This document shows positions 38,646 through 49,372 of a stretch of DNA of 64,000 nt, piece by piece. The stretch lies in NCBI GenBank assembly GCA_905182465.1, contig CAJJBI010000002.1:80001-144000 (forward strand), written 5' to 3'. The DNA is from Opitutaceae bacterium BACL24 MAG-120322-bin51. Lineage in GTDB: Bacteria; Verrucomicrobiota; Verrucomicrobiia; Opitutales; Coraliomargaritaceae. How positions within the stretch are numbered: position 1 is the first letter of the stretch; the number at the start of each line of letters is the position of its first letter. A program made the translations under genes and the position numbers. The notes beneath the pieces are model-generated. The model made no database searches. It saw only the letters and a program-made list of their open reading frames with translations, and was not told the DNA's origin.

Positions 38646-38951
38646 ATGAAAAAGTCCGAAATCTTTTTGCCAAAAGTCGCAGCCAAGCCAGACAACATGC
38701 TCTTCCGCTTCAGCCTCGGCCAAGCCCTCTATGACGAGGGCGAGACCACGGCCGCGATTCCACATCTAAAAAAATGCGCTGACTCCCGCGAAGACTGGAT
38801 GCTGCCACGCATTTTGCTTGGCAAAGCAATGCTCGCTGATGGCCAAGACAGCGCCTCGAAACCAATCCTAGAGGCCGCACTACGACTAGCCGTCGAGCAG
38901 CACCATGATGACCCCGCAAAGGAGTTACGTAGCGTTCTGGCCGATTTCTAG
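38646..38951 (+). CDS. Small tetratricopeptide repeat protein
   Basis: A 101-residue soluble protein with TPR-like helical hairpins: MLFRFSLGQALYDEGETTAA (about 18-37), LPRILLGKAMLADGQDSAS (about 52-70), and a final helix pair. It follows the PP2C gene after 6 bp and so is probably translated in the same operon, perhaps as a partner or adaptor; there is no direct evidence. Function unknown. Confidence 0.75.
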   Translation: MKKSEIFLPKVAAKPDNMLFRFSLGQALYDEGETTAAIPHLKKCADSREDWMLPRILLGKAMLADGQDSASKPILEAALRLAVEQHHDDPAKELRSVLADF

Positions 38952-39165
38952 TCGGTTATATGCCACAAAGTGAGTGAATTTGCGCATATCCAATAATACA
39001 TTTGAGAAACCTACGGCTATATTAAAACACCTGTTTTCTTGCCTTGCAGTCTGAGGAATTCGCCCTAATCTCCGCCTCTTTTTTGGACTTTCAAGGCTCA
39101 TACTATGCCTGCCGACTCCTTTTAAACAAAGCATAAACAGACTCTAAAATATACACGATACGATC

Positions 39166-41286
39166 ATGACCGACCTATCAAAATACAGAAATATTGGTAT
39201 CTTCGCCCACGTTGACGCTGGTAAAACGACTACAACCGAGCGCATCTTGAAGCTCACTGGTAAAATCCACAAGTTGGGTGAAGTGCACGATGGCGCTGCG
39301 ACTACTGACTTCATGGAGCAAGAGCAAGAGCGAGGCATCACGATTCAATCAGCGGCCACGACTTGTTTTTGGCCTGGCTCCGAGCAGCAAGAAGCAAATG
39401 CGCCTTACCGCTTTAACATAATCGACACACCTGGTCACGTAGACTTCACCGTTGAAGTTTACCGTTCGCTCAAAGTGCTCGACGGTGGCGTCGGTGTTTT
39501 CTGTGGTTCGGGAGGTGTCGAGCCTCAGTCCGAAACCAACTGGCGTTACGCCAATGACTCCGGAGTCGCTCGTTTGATCTATGTCAACAAGCTAGACCGT
39601 ATCGGTGCCGACTTCTACAAAGTCGTCAAGCAAGTCAAAGATATTTTGGGTGCGAACCCACTCGTAATGGTGCTTCCAATTGGCACCGAAAGTGAGCTCA
39701 AGGGTGTCGTTGACCTTCTCACCCGCACCGCGTGGGTATGGGATGAAACCGGCGATCCACTTGCCTACGAGAAAAAGGAAGTCCCTGCTGACTTGGTCGA
39801 CAAGGTCGAAGAATACCGCGCCATGCTGATCGAAACAGCCGTCGAACAAGATGACGATGCGATGGAAGCCTACCTCGAGGGTAACGAGCCTGACCTCGAC
39901 ACACTCAAAAAGTGCATTCGTAAGGGCACTATCAACCTCGACTTCTTCCCCACTTATTGTGGCTCTTCTTTCAAGAATAAGGGCGTGCAAAACATACTCG
40001 ACGGCGTCGTCGATTACCTTCCTTGCCCAACGGAAGTGAAGCCACAACCTGAAGTGAATGCTGAAGGTGAGGAGACTGGCGAATTCGCAGTAGTCGAGGT
40101 AGAAAAGCCACTCCGTGCGCTTGCTTTCAAGATCATGGATGACAAATACGGCGCGCTAACTTTCACACGTATCTACTCAGGTAAGATATCTAAGGGCACC
40201 AACGTCCTCAACACCTTTACGGGTAAGACTGAGCGTATCGGTCGTATTATCGAGATGCATGCTGACGAGCGTAACGAAGTCGGTTCTGCGCAAGCAGGAG
40301 ACATCGTCGCCCTGCTTGGCATGAAGTCCGTGCAAACAGGACACACCCTTTGTGACCCTGCGCACCCTGCCACGCTTGAACCCATGGTATTCCCAGAACC
40401 CGTTATCTCTATCGCGATTAAGCCGAAGGATCAAGGTAACGCGGAAAAGATGGGTGTCGCAATCGGCAAGATGGTGGCAGAAGATCCGACATTCATCGTT
40501 GAAACAGACGAAGACTCCGGCGAGACCATCCTCAAGGGAATGGGTGAGCTTCACCTCGATATTAAAGTCGACATCCTAAAGCGCACCTACGGTGTCGAAG
40601 CATTGATTGGTAAACCACAAGTAGCCTACCGCGAGAGTATTACCAAGACACTCGAAGACAGCTACACCCACAAAAAACAATCCGGTGGTTCGGGTCAGTT
40701 TGCGAAGATCCAATATACACTAGAACCACTCGAGCCAGGCGAAGGCTTCCAATTCGAATCCAAGGTTGTCGGTGGTAACGTTCCTCGTGAATTTTGGCCA
40801 GCAGTCGAGAAAGGCTTCAAGCTATCTAAGGAAAAAGGTGTCCTCGCGGGCTACCCTTGCTTGGACTTCAAGGTCACACTCACTGATGGTGCCTTCCACG
40901 CAGTGGATTCCTCAGCGGTCGCTTTCGAGACTGCAGCCAAGGCAGCCTATCGTCAGTCACTCCCCCAAGCGGGTGCTCAGATCCTTGAGCCGGTCATGAA
41001 ACTCGATGTCTTTTGTACCGACGACAAGATGGGCGACGTGATCGGGGACTTAAATCGCCGACGTGGTATGATCAAGACCCAAGAGCCGACCAACAACGGC
41101 GGTGTCCGTATTAAAGCAGACGCACCACTCTCCGAAATGTTCGGTTACATTGGTGCACTCCGCACCATGACATCTGGTCGCGGTCAATTCTCTATGGAAT
41201 TCTCTCACTACGCAGCTTGTCCAAATAACGTATCCGAAATCGTTATCAAGGAAGCTAAGGAGCGCGAAGAAGAGAAGAAGAAGTAA
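39166..41286 (+). CDS. fusA: Translation elongation factor G
   Basis: GTPase that drives ribosomal translocation. The 706 residues open [20 protein letters not shown] (G1 loop AHVDAGKTT near 14). The remaining G motifs are [11 protein letters not shown] near 58, DTPGHVDFT near 88, and [10 protein letters not shown] near 142. Domain IV/V landmarks include [15 protein letters not shown] near 531 and [15 protein letters not shown] [20 protein letters not shown] near 657. The length is typical. It stands apart from rpsL/rpsG/tuf, with a strong terminator 32 bp after the stop, so it is probably its own transcript. Confidence 0.97.
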   Translation: MTDLSKYRNIGIFAHVDAGKTTTTERILKLTGKIHKLGEVHDGAATTDFMEQEQERGITIQSAATTCFWPGSEQQEANAPYRFNIIDTPGHVDFTVEVYRSLKVLDGGVGVFCGSGGVEPQSETNWRYANDSGVARLIYVNKLDRIGADFYKVVKQVKDILGANPLVMVLPIGTESELKGVVDLLTRTAWVWDETGDPLAYEKKEVPADLVDKVEEYRAMLIETAVEQDDDAMEAYLEGNEPDLDTLKKCIRKGTINLDFFPTYCGSSFKNKGVQNILDGVVDYLPCPTEVKPQPEVNAEGEETGEFAVVEVEKPLRALAFKIMDDKYGALTFTRIYSGKISKGTNVLNTFTGKTERIGRIIEMHADERNEVGSAQAGDIVALLGMKSVQTGHTLCDPAHPATLEPMVFPEPVISIAIKPKDQGNAEKMGVAIGKMVAEDPTFIVETDEDSGETILKGMGELHLDIKVDILKRTYGVEALIGKPQVAYRESITKTLEDSYTHKKQSGGSGQFAKIQYTLEPLEPGEGFQFESKVVGGNVPREFWPAVEKGFKLSKEKGVLAGYPCLDFKVTLTDGAFHAVDSSAVAFETAAKAAYRQSLPQAGAQILEPVMKLDVFCTDDKMGDVIGDLNRRRGMIKTQEPTNNGGVRIKADAPLSEMFGYIGALRTMTSGRGQFSMEFSHYAACPNNVSEIVIKEAKEREEEKKK

Positions 41287-41318
41287 TTCTTTTCAGACTC
41301 CAGAAAACGGATATCAGC

Positions 41319-41351
41319 AAAGTCCCCGTCCCGAAAGGGCGGGGACTTTTT
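41319..41351 (+). terminator. Rho-independent terminator after fusA
   Basis: AAAGTCCCC pairs with GGGGACTTT, with an inner CCC/GGG stem closed by a GAAA tetraloop, followed by a run of T. A very stable hairpin 32 bp after the fusA stop. Confidence 0.92.
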
Positions 41352-41575
41352 GTGCCTTAAAATGAATTTTAACAGTCGGATTAGAAGACTGCATCCTCCT
41401 AAATGAAGTGCTCCAAGCCAAATGCGAGATTGCACTTATTCCAAAGACAGCTTGGCTCTAGAGGCATGTCCGGCTACGAACAAGCCCCCTTACCTCTCGC
41501 CTTCGCGAAAACGCATCGTCACCGCTAGGGATTAAAATTACGAATATGAGTAAGATTAGAGCTCAAGAAAAAACT

Positions 41576-42337
41576 ATGACTGATACCCAAAAACCCTTTA
41601 CGCGACCTGATGGACGCGCCATCGATCAACTCCGCCCGATCACTTTCGAGACGGGAATCGCGCCCCACGCGCTTGGTTCCGTGCTTGTGAGCTTTGAAAA
41701 AACGCGCGTGATCTGCGCTGCCTCCATAGACGAGCGCGTGCCCGGCTGGATGCGCGCACAAAAAGTCGAAGGTGGTTGGATGACAGCGGAGTATTCCATG
41801 CTCCCCTACAGTACACACGACCGTAAGCAGCGCGACATAAGCCGGGGCAAAGCCGACGGTCGCACAATTGAAATCCAGCGCCTAATCGGTCGCTCACTTC
41901 GTGCCGTTTTTGATCTCAAGAAGCTCACTGGTAAAACCATTTGGATCGACTGCGATGTCCTCCAGGCCGACGGCGGCACGCGCACCGCTTCAATTACTGG
42001 CGCTTACGTAGCCGCGCAGATCGCTATCCAGAAATTGATCGCAGACGGTAAACTCGCTGAGAATCCTTTCACTGATTCGGTGGCTGCAGTTTCAGCCGGC
42101 GTGTTTGAAGGCACTCCCGTGCTCGACCTCAACTACATTGAGGACAAGGACGCGACCGTCGACGCCAACCTCGTAATGACTGGGTCTGGTAAGTTTGTAG
42201 AGGTCCAAAGCTCAGGCGAAGAGGCTACCTTCAGTCATGGAGACCTCGATACTTTACTGGGGCTTGGGGCTAAAGGGATCGCTGAAATCAATCTATTACA
42301 AGAAGATGCCATTACCGAAGGCCTGAGATCTGATTAG
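41576..42337 (+). CDS. rph: Ribonuclease PH
   Basis: Phosphorolytic 3' exonuclease that trims tRNA precursors. I use the ATG at 41576 (MTDTQKPFTRPDGRAIDQLR, 253 residues); an in-frame ATG at 41546 would add ten residues and cannot be excluded. Family motifs are RPDGRAIDQLRPI near 10, GSVLVSFEKTRVICAA near 33, GWMTAEYSMLPYSTHDRKQR near 66, RGKADGRTIEIQRLIGRSLR near 90, and CDVLQADGGTRTASITGAYV near 125. The catalytic core is complete. It is separated from fusA by the terminator. Confidence 0.95.
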   Translation: MTDTQKPFTRPDGRAIDQLRPITFETGIAPHALGSVLVSFEKTRVICAASIDERVPGWMRAQKVEGGWMTAEYSMLPYSTHDRKQRDISRGKADGRTIEIQRLIGRSLRAVFDLKKLTGKTIWIDCDVLQADGGTRTASITGAYVAAQIAIQKLIADGKLAENPFTDSVAAVSAGVFEGTPVLDLNYIEDKDATVDANLVMTGSGKFVEVQSSGEEATFSHGDLDTLLGLGAKGIAEINLLQEDAITEGLRSD

Positions 42338-42377
42338 TGTGGCTCTGGGACTGCGCAAATAGGAACATCTGTTAGTC

Positions 42378-42409
42378 ACAGGAAGAATCGAAAGCTTCGT
42401 CCTGCCTGT
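42378..42409. terminator. Possible bidirectional hairpin between rph and the AsmA-like gene
   Basis: ACAGG...CCTGT with inner AGGA/TCCT and CGAA/TTCG pairing forms an interrupted hairpin exactly between two convergent genes. There is no clear T-run, so termination is uncertain. Confidence 0.35.
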
Positions 42410-42411
42410 AT

Positions 42412-45332
42412 TTACCCAAATATCGAATTGAGTAGCTCTAGCCCCATTTCGATATCGTCGCGAAGTGCTTCCTCTTTCGATTTTTCTTTTTTCTCGGAAG
42501 GGGCTGGTTCGCTAGCTTTGTTTTGTCTAGGTAAGAATTGCCCGTCTTTGAGGGGCGGCTTTGATGTCCCCGCTGCTTCGGCTTTTCCAGGCTTATCGAG
42601 AGCGCGGCGAGCGGCGTTGTTGAGTAGTTCTTTAAGGGCACTGGTATCCGGATCACCTAGGCTACCTCCGATATTAATATCTTGGTTCCAATTACGGAAG
42701 CCATCTTCGCTAGTCTTGGTTCCAAGCAATTGGAGTGTCTCTAAGTAATCGATCAAACGACCTTTGGCACCGAATCTAAGTGTGAGGTCTAGCGGCTGCT
42801 CAAGTAACTCGCCGAGATTACCCGCGGCAATGACGCCTTGACCGCTGATGTTTAGATTATCACCCATCAAGTTTAACTCCGGGATGCGCACTTGCTTGTC
42901 CTTTCCACGGACGAGTTCGAGGGTAAAACTCTCAAATTTTATGTCTTTGAAATAGGGAACAGCTTGAGCCATCGCTGTGATACCTGGGCGATTGAGGCTT
43001 TGGCCTAATATGCCCGCACCGATCAGACCAAGCTGACTGCGGCTGTCTAATTCGAAGGCAGTGAGCACGCCATTGCGGCCTGTGATGGTTAAATCACCTT
43101 CAGAATCTTCGCCGGCTTCCTCTAGTGTATCACCACTCCCTGCGAATTTGAACTGGCCATCGAAGAGACCTTGGACGGGGAACTTACTATAATTACTTTT
43201 TGAAAAGAGCGAGGGATCGACATTTTTAAAAACGAATGAAGATGCGACTCGATAGGCTGGGTTCTGGATGGGGTCGTAGGCAACATTGGCATCCCCGACA
43301 AGGCCACCACCTTTAAGTTTAGCGGTGATGTCTTTGACTGAGAGGAGTGCTTCGGAGACCTTTACTTGGGCCTTTAGCTCAGTAATGACTTGCCCAGATT
43401 GAAACGCTAGCTCTTCGACCTCGATCGAGACTTCGCCATCGAGATCTGCCCACGGTGGGCGAGGTGTCTTTGGTTCTGCTGCGCTAGGGAGCGAGTGCGC
43501 TAGAGGTCGGTGCGCTCGCAACGGAATCGTTTGCTATGAGAGCAGCTATGAGCAGGTCGATATCACCCTGCGAGACTCGCGACGAACTTAGGCTAATTTT
43601 AAATGGTAAAGGCTTTGTGTTCGGTGTGAACTTGACCGGCCAGTTGTAAACTGGTGCTCGGGCGGCTCTCAGAGCCAGCCTGCAAATTAGAACCGAATGC
43701 ATAGGCGCCCCCGCTGGTTTTTTTGAGCTGGGCAGCCAGACGATAATCTTGGCGAGAGCCAGGAAGACCACGAGAACGCAAACCCGTGATCACTGTTTGA
43801 AGTTGCACGGGGTATTCGGCTGTGCCGTTAAAGTCGAGTTCGACTTTGGCCTGGCCTGCGATTACGCTGCCCATCCCATCGAAAGCAGGCTGCTGGAAGA
43901 ATCCAGAGAGTCCAACTTGGAATCTGGCCTTGGTCACCAAACCTGCAAGTGTCGAGGCGTCCGTGCTCACACTTTTTGAGCCACTCACGGTGCCACTAAT
44001 GAAGTCGCCATAACGATCCAGTAATTGAAAAGCACCCAGATCGAAGCGGATTTTTTGAGCTGCCTCGACACGTATCCTTGGGTTCATACGGAGCGTGACA
44101 TTATCAAGGAGCGGCTGCTGGTTTTGTGAAAGTGCGAAGGCACCAAATTCGATCGGTGCACGTGTTTTTACTTCGAGTGCCCCACTCTCCTCTCCTGACA
44201 AAATGATCTGTGTGGATAAGGCTGGACCTGAGAGTTGCATTCCATCGCCAAGCCATGGATTAATCCATTCGAGTGGAAGGTTGATTAAGTTGACCTGCAC
44301 TAGCTCTCCAACGAACTTTTGCTCTACGCCAAGATTGAGGGCTTGATTAAGTTTAACAGAGACGACTGGTGTGCCATTCGATGCCACAACTACATCGGCT
44401 GTTTCGAGTGTAAGAGCAACGCCTTGGGCAAAGCCATTCAGCTCACCTTGAAGCGAGAGGCCTTGAAGTTCGACTAGGTCGGGCGCGAAGACTTCGGGGT
44501 GCAGTAAATCGACATTAAAGCTGAGAGCAATCTCAGCAGTCTCTTCAAAGCCGTTGATTGAAAGATCGAGCGTTTGAGTGATAGAAAGTAAGCTGCTACC
44601 ATCGGCATCACTGCCTGAGGTAAAAGATTCGGCTCGGACTGAATCGAAGCCGCCGGACTGCTTTTGCGTAAAACCCAAGTGGATATTCGATCCAAAGTCT
44701 TGAAGGCCGCCTTGCAGAGCTTGCTTCGACTCAAGTTTGAACTTGGCTTCGAGCCTTGTTTCCAAGCCAGGCGCGATGCGGCCGGCAATGACCGCCAATA
44801 CAAAGCGGTTACCAGAGGAATCAATGAGCAAGCCGTTAAGATCGATCGAATCAATGTCGAAGAGCAACCCGATCTCGCTCAGTGCGTAAAGTGCATCGGT
44901 GGGCGAGCTAGTGGCTTGGGCAGCAGGTGATGCGGTTTCGTTAGGGGCATCATTTACACTAAAGCCATCATTGGCTGGAAGATTGTCGCTAGCCGCTGTG
45001 GGCTTATTAATTTCGGGTAAGTTGACGACTAAGCCGTCCACCTTAAGCCCGCGTAGTTCGATCATGTCGCTTAAAATTAAAGCGAGTGGCGAGAAATCAG
45101 ATCGTAGGCTTTCCAGATTAGCGGTAGTGCCATCGGCTAGTTGCAGCTTTAAATCAGTCAGCTCAATGCTGTTAGAGGTGATCCGCACAAATTTGATCGA
45201 ACTACCTGCGGGTAGCTTGCTCTCGACTAGTTTTTTCTGAAAAGCAGGGCGTGTGATGCTGAAGTAGCCAATGCCAGCGGCAAGGATAAGAAATATAAAG
45301 AGAACGAGAAAGAATCGGAGAAGGCTTTTCAT
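42412..45332 (-). CDS. AsmA/DUF748-like membrane-anchored protein (two frame breaks)
   Basis: A large envelope protein, corrected length about 972 residues. The N-terminus (MKSLLRFFLVLFIFLILAAG) is one transmembrane helix with a periplasmic body rich in beta-strand. It resembles AsmA-like proteins, which bridge the periplasm and help lipid traffic or outer-membrane assembly; that role is inference. The frame breaks at about 43602 (an extra T after EHKAFTI, continuing KISLSSSRVSQGDIDLLIAA) and again at about 43486 (before SAAEPKTPRPPWADLDGE). Both fit one extra base. The last third carries AsmA-like stretches such as LNLMGDNLNISGQGVIAAGN and a charged C-terminus. It is convergent with rph. Confidence 0.7.
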
Positions 45333-45419
45333 TATTTACAAAAACAGCTTATGAGTCATCAGCCCTGAAACAAGGTTCCTTGATGGAGTATTGGCGAAAA
45401 GGTGACAAAACTGCCGCAT

Positions 45420-45983
45420 CTATTTTGCCAACTGGTAAAAGAAGAGACCATTCAACGCGAGGGCGTGCCCGATCTTACAGTCGCGCGCCCAGTCCATAAC
45501 GGTCGCTTCAGGTAGGGCGCGGACTTCAATCTCTTCATGCTCGTCCCAATCAGTGCCGGATGGATGAAGCTCGGCATCTTCTGCGAGTATGATGTGGCAA
45601 AAGTTATTTAATATGGCAGGATTAGGGCGTGCGTGGCCAATAAGACGACCGTTCTTGGCGGCGTAACCGGTCTCCTCTTGGAGTTCGCGCAGGCCGGCGG
45701 CAACAGGGTCTTCGCCTTCGTCGACGATGCCTCCTGGAAATTCCCACGATAACTCGTCGGAGCCCCAACGGAACTGCCTCACCATGATCAACTCCCCTGC
45801 GGGCGTTCGGGCGACTACGATGACCCAATCGCGCGAGTCTATATAGTAAAAATCGCCCTCTTTACCTGTTTTAGGATGGCGGTAACGACGTTCGCGAAGA
45901 TCCCACACCCGACAGGCATTGAGTAATCTGTCGCCGACGATTTCCCAGCGTGGGGGGCCTTGATCTTGAGGACTGGCGGCCAT
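45420..45983 (-). CDS. NUDIX hydrolase (ADP-ribose pyrophosphatase-like)
   Basis: A 187-residue NUDIX protein. The box, positions ~84-107, shows the pattern G-x5-E-x7-REL-x-EE-x-G ([20 protein letters not shown] followed by ETGY). Before it, [15 protein letters not shown] and the [11 protein letters not shown] strand resemble ADP-ribose pyrophosphatase and GDP-mannose hydrolase relatives. Substrate undetermined. The ATG overlaps a stop (TAATG) of a short upstream frame described in the findings. Confidence 0.88.
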   Translation of the reverse strand: MAASPQDQGPPRWEIVGDRLLNACRVWDLRERRYRHPKTGKEGDFYYIDSRDWVIVVARTPAGELIMVRQFRWGSDELSWEFPGGIVDEGEDPVAAGLRELQEETGYAAKNGRLIGHARPNPAILNNFCHIILAEDAELHPSGTDWDEHEEIEVRALPEATVMDWARDCKIGHALALNGLFFYQLAK

Positions 45984-46204
45984 TAGTTGGCAGGAGTATT
46001 AATCTCTTTTGGTTCAGTATTTTCTTCCACAAACACAGATCTTAAGTGCTTTCCAATTATTGGCAAGCCAGCGCTGTCTGCAGGCAATAGTTGGGGAAGC
46101 AGGAACTGTTTTCGAAATATGAAAACCTAAAATAGTTTGTTAAAAATGGCTTCACCAATCCACTACAGTTACTAAAAGTTGCCTTCAGCGCCTTGCCACT
46201 GCTG

Positions 46205-46912
46205 ATGAAGCACTCCAAGTTCCTAGATATGTCAGGAAGCGTAGGCCCAAAAAGAAGACTTCAGCGGAAACTTGCGCTGCTATTGGTCCTTGGTGTCGTC
46301 TTGCTAATCGCAGTCTTGTTACTCTGGAAACGTCATCCCGAGGCCATCTACTGGCTGGAGCTGCTAGACGCAGGACATAACTTTCTCAAAGAGAATCCTT
46401 GGGCCTTGTTCGTGGTCATGGCGACGCTTCCTGGCCTGGGATTTCCGAGCAGCGCTACACTAATGCTTTTCGGTGTGGTCGTGGCACCGCACTACGGCAT
46501 GCCAGCGGCGGTAGCACTGGCCATTGCCGCGCAGAGCCTGTGCTCGATTTGGACCTATGGACTAGCGGCAGGACCGCTAAAACGACTTTTGCGTCGCTAT
46601 CTGCTGCGTGAGCGAGCCCTGCCTGAAATGAGCAAGCATAACGCGGTCCGCCTCGGACTCATACTGCGGCTTACGCCAGGCATACCCTACGCTTTACAAA
46701 ATATTATTCTCGGCATCATGGGCATGCGCTTTCGGGACTATTTGCTCGTTTCTATTCCCACGACGAGTCTGTGGACGGCATGTTTCGTCATAACTGGGGG
46801 CGCAATTTTCAAAGGGCAGCTTGGGTGGGCGATTGCTGGGCTTGTAATTTTAATTGTGGTCATCCTTGCCACCCGAATGTGGAGCCGAAAGAATCCTGTT
46901 GATGTTGGATAG
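46205..46912 (+). CDS. TVP38/TMEM64-family (DedA-like) membrane protein
   Basis: A ~235-residue inner-membrane protein of the SNARE-associated/VTT family. It has an N-terminal helix (about 20-40) and the characteristic re-entrant LPGLGFPSSATLMLFGVVVA and LGLILRLTPGIPYALQNIIL segments with their proline-rich loops, near 75-95 and 146-165. Relatives act in lipid or membrane homeostasis; the role here is inferred only. Start: the ATG at 46205 is preferred over the upstream TTG at 46193; the ATG at 46229 is also possible. It overlaps xseA by 11 bp. Confidence 0.82.
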   Translation: MKHSKFLDMSGSVGPKRRLQRKLALLLVLGVVLLIAVLLLWKRHPEAIYWLELLDAGHNFLKENPWALFVVMATLPGLGFPSSATLMLFGVVVAPHYGMPAAVALAIAAQSLCSIWTYGLAAGPLKRLLRRYLLRERALPEMSKHNAVRLGLILRLTPGIPYALQNIILGIMGMRFRDYLLVSIPTTSLWTACFVITGGAIFKGQLGWAIAGLVILIVVILATRMWSRKNPVDVG

Positions 46913-48248
46913 CTTAATGACACCACCGCCTGAGCAAGTGCTCGAGGTCACCGCGTTGACGCGCTTGATCAAAGGACAACTGGAAGAAAACTTTTCCCGT
47001 GTCTGGGTTAAGGGTGAAGTTTCTAATTTACGAAAACAAAGCTCGGGGCATATTTACTTTTCTCTCAAAGATGCGGGCAGTCAGTTACCCTGCGCCCTCT
47101 TTGCGCGGGATGCTGCCCGGCAATCATTCGAACTTCAAGATGGCATGGAAGTGCTACTGCTAGGCGACGTGTCTGTCTTTGAGCCGCATGGTCGCTACCA
47201 GTTGATAGCCAAGATTGTGATCCAAAGTGGCGAGGGTCGCTTGCAATTAGAATACGAACGCCTCAAAAGGAAACTAGCAGCGGAGGGGCTCTTCGATACG
47301 GAACATAAAAAGCCACTGCCTACGCTTCCACAAAAGATCGCATTGATCACATCGCCAACGGGTGCCGCAGTACGAGACTTCCTGCGCATCCTGCGTCGCC
47401 GAGCGTTCTCAGGTGAAGTGGTGATCTTTCCTGCCAGAGTTCAGGGTAAAGGTGCAGCCGAAGAAGTGGCCGCCATGCTTGAACATGCGGTCGCGAGTGA
47501 GGGTTTTGACCTCATCGTAATCACGCGCGGCGGAGGCAGTATTGAAGACCTTTGGGTATTTAACGAAGAAGCGCTCACGCGGGCAGTGGCGGCTTGTCCC
47601 CTCCCTGTGATCTCAGCAATCGGCCACGAAATCGACACTGTTTTGACGGACTATGCAGCTGATCAACGTGCGGAAACTCCATCGGGCGCGGCCGAGTTGA
47701 TTTCGTCGCTTTACATTGAAGCACGCTCGCGCTGTGAAGACGCTGAGAGCGACCTTCACGCCTGGGTGAAGGGCTACCTCAACGACCAACACTCGCAACT
47801 GCGGGATCTCTCTGCACACATGCGCATAATTGCTCCCGATCGCCGAGTGCAACACATAAGTATGCGGATGGACGAGATGGAAAGCCGCCTAAGCAGCAAC
47901 CTAGCGCGTCGTATTACAACCGAGCAGCAAGCTATCAGCAAATATGCGCAACGCATCGTCGAGCAGCATCCAAAAACCCGCATTGGCATCGCCTGCCAGC
48001 ACCTAAAGGATTTCTCAAGGCGTCTAGAACGCGCCAAGGTTTTGATTGCTTCCAAGAATACGGAAAAACTCCAGAGTCTTCATCACCGCCTTGAAAATGG
48101 AAGCCTCCAAGCCACACTGCAGCGAGGCTACGTCATGATCAAAAACAGTGATGGTATTATCATCGATCGCGCATCGCTGGCTCTGAAAGAGCCGCAACTG
48201 AAAGCTCGTTTCCAAGACGGAGAGATTGCCCTAAAAAACGACAACTAA
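46902..48248 (+). CDS. xseA: Exodeoxyribonuclease VII large subunit
   Basis: Large catalytic subunit of ExoVII, which degrades single-stranded DNA. I use the ATG at 46902 (MLDSLMTPPPEQVLEVTALT); the ATG at 46917 is a close alternative. An OB-fold tRNA_anti-like domain runs from about 20 to 115 (VWVKGEVSNLRKQSSGHIYF). The catalytic domain includes RIALITSPTGAAVRDFL-type KIALITSPTGAAVRDFLRIL near 143, VITRGGGSIEDLWVFNEEAL near 205, and ISAIGHEIDTVLTDYAADQR near 238. A long coiled-coil region follows. The usual xseB small subunit is not found immediately downstream. Confidence 0.94.
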   Translation: MLDSLMTPPPEQVLEVTALTRLIKGQLEENFSRVWVKGEVSNLRKQSSGHIYFSLKDAGSQLPCALFARDAARQSFELQDGMEVLLLGDVSVFEPHGRYQLIAKIVIQSGEGRLQLEYERLKRKLAAEGLFDTEHKKPLPTLPQKIALITSPTGAAVRDFLRILRRRAFSGEVVIFPARVQGKGAAEEVAAMLEHAVASEGFDLIVITRGGGSIEDLWVFNEEALTRAVAACPLPVISAIGHEIDTVLTDYAADQRAETPSGAAELISSLYIEARSRCEDAESDLHAWVKGYLNDQHSQLRDLSAHMRIIAPDRRVQHISMRMDEMESRLSSNLARRITTEQQAISKYAQRIVEQHPKTRIGIACQHLKDFSRRLERAKVLIASKNTEKLQSLHHRLENGSLQATLQRGYVMIKNSDGIIIDRASLALKEPQLKARFQDGEIALKNDN

Positions 48249-48784
48249 GCGACTTAACCAACTAACATAGCTCGATTACTCGTTATCGCTAGTTGAAAAA
48301 ATTTACACACAAGGGAACATTAACACAAGTTGCGTGTTTTTAATATTAGCAGATATATTTCAGTAATTAGTTTGTTGGTATTAATTAGGTTAATGAGAGG
48401 CTCGCTTTCGATAAATCGGGGGCGAGCTTCAATCTTTTTGTAAATGCGATCGGCTATGCCAAAATAGGCTTTGCCTAATAATTAAAAACTGCCCTCGACA
48501 TAACAGCTGACATACAAGCGAAAACTCCAAGGGTAACGCGGCCGAACCAACGGCTTGCAGTATTTGTCCAAAATCCAGATCAACGACCAACGCAAAGAAG
48601 AGCGCCCCGTGGTCAGCATCGAAGGTTTAGACTTTTCATCTCGGAAAACTCGTTTAGGCAGAAACTGGCATTAAATTCGATGGTCTTCGCGACGGAAGGC
48701 TTGCTTTTCGCGATGAAAACGAAATCGTCTATTATAAAGCTTCTGATTGCATCATCAGTATAATCAACAAATCGTCTATAAATT
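48249..48784. other. 536-bp gap with terminator and possible decayed gene
   Basis: No intact gene seen. The first part is AT-rich and carries the hairpin at 48399-48439. From about 48540 the plus strand reads LQYLSKIQINDQRKEERPVV in one frame up to a stop at about 48673. It then reads IKFDGLRDGRLAFRDENEIV in the next frame until it runs into the lipoprotein start. This may be the tail of a decayed or frame-broken gene, but I do not recognise it and there is no clear start. Confidence 0.4.
48399..48439 (+). terminator. Rho-independent terminator downstream of xseA
   Basis: GCTCGC (48400-48405) pairs with GCGAGC (48422-48427), with an inner CGAT/ATCG pair, followed by CTTTTT. It lies about 150 bp after the xseA stop. 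Confidence 0.6.
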
Positions 48785-49184
48785 ATGAAAGCAATACTCA
48801 TCACCCTCCTCGCAATTTGTGCTAGCATCTTTACCGGCTGCACCACCCCGGTCGCTATCGACCCTCTAACGGGGCAAGAACAGCTCGCTGAATTCCGCGC
48901 TGGCTACTTCTACGCACCTATCGACAAGCCAATTGGTCAAATTTTCAAAACATCCATCCGCGAACTTGATGATTTGGGCTACTTCCGAACAGGTGAGCTT
49001 CATAAAGAATCCGTCTATTACAATCTACTCCCGTAAGGTAGGTGACGAAAAAATCACGGTTCGCATAAGTCAACAGACTGATCCTGAAGTCGAAGAAGAA
49101 TCTGAAATCCGCATCCGTGTAGGTAATCTCGGCAATCTCGCTGAATCACAGGTGATTTATGCTCGCATTCGCGACGCACTTTAG
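48785..49184 (+). CDS. DUF3568-like lipoprotein (frameshifted)
   Basis: A small lipoprotein. The start MKAILITLLAICASIFTGCT gives a signal peptide ending in a lipobox (FTGC, lipidated Cys at about residue 19). The remaining mature part (EFRAGYFYAPIDKPIGQIF on) fits the DUF3568 pattern. The frame breaks near 49020: one extra T separates HKESVY from TIYSRKVGDEKITVRISQQT, which runs to the stop at 49184 and ends VIYARIRDAL. Corrected length is about 132 residues. Probably attached to the inner or outer membrane; function unknown. A hairpin terminator follows at once. Confidence 0.75.
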
Positions 49185-49209
49185 TCGCATCGCCCTGCGC
49201 GACCAAACG

Positions 49210-49240
49210 ACCGCCCCTCCACCTGGAGCGGCGGTTTTTT
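49210..49240 (+). terminator. Rho-independent terminator after the DUF3568 gene
   Basis: ACCGCC pairs with GGCGGT and CTCC with GGAG around an ACCT loop, followed by a T-run. 25 bp after the stop. Confidence 0.85.
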
Positions 49241-49372
49241 ATTTTTAACAGCATGAAATTGTGGCCGTAACAATAGAATTTCAGATCGAATCCAGCTCAG
49301 ATCTAAGCGTTCAACAGCTCACGCTCTCGGCGACTACCCAGTAAATAAAAAGCTCAATCTTAATTCATAAGT

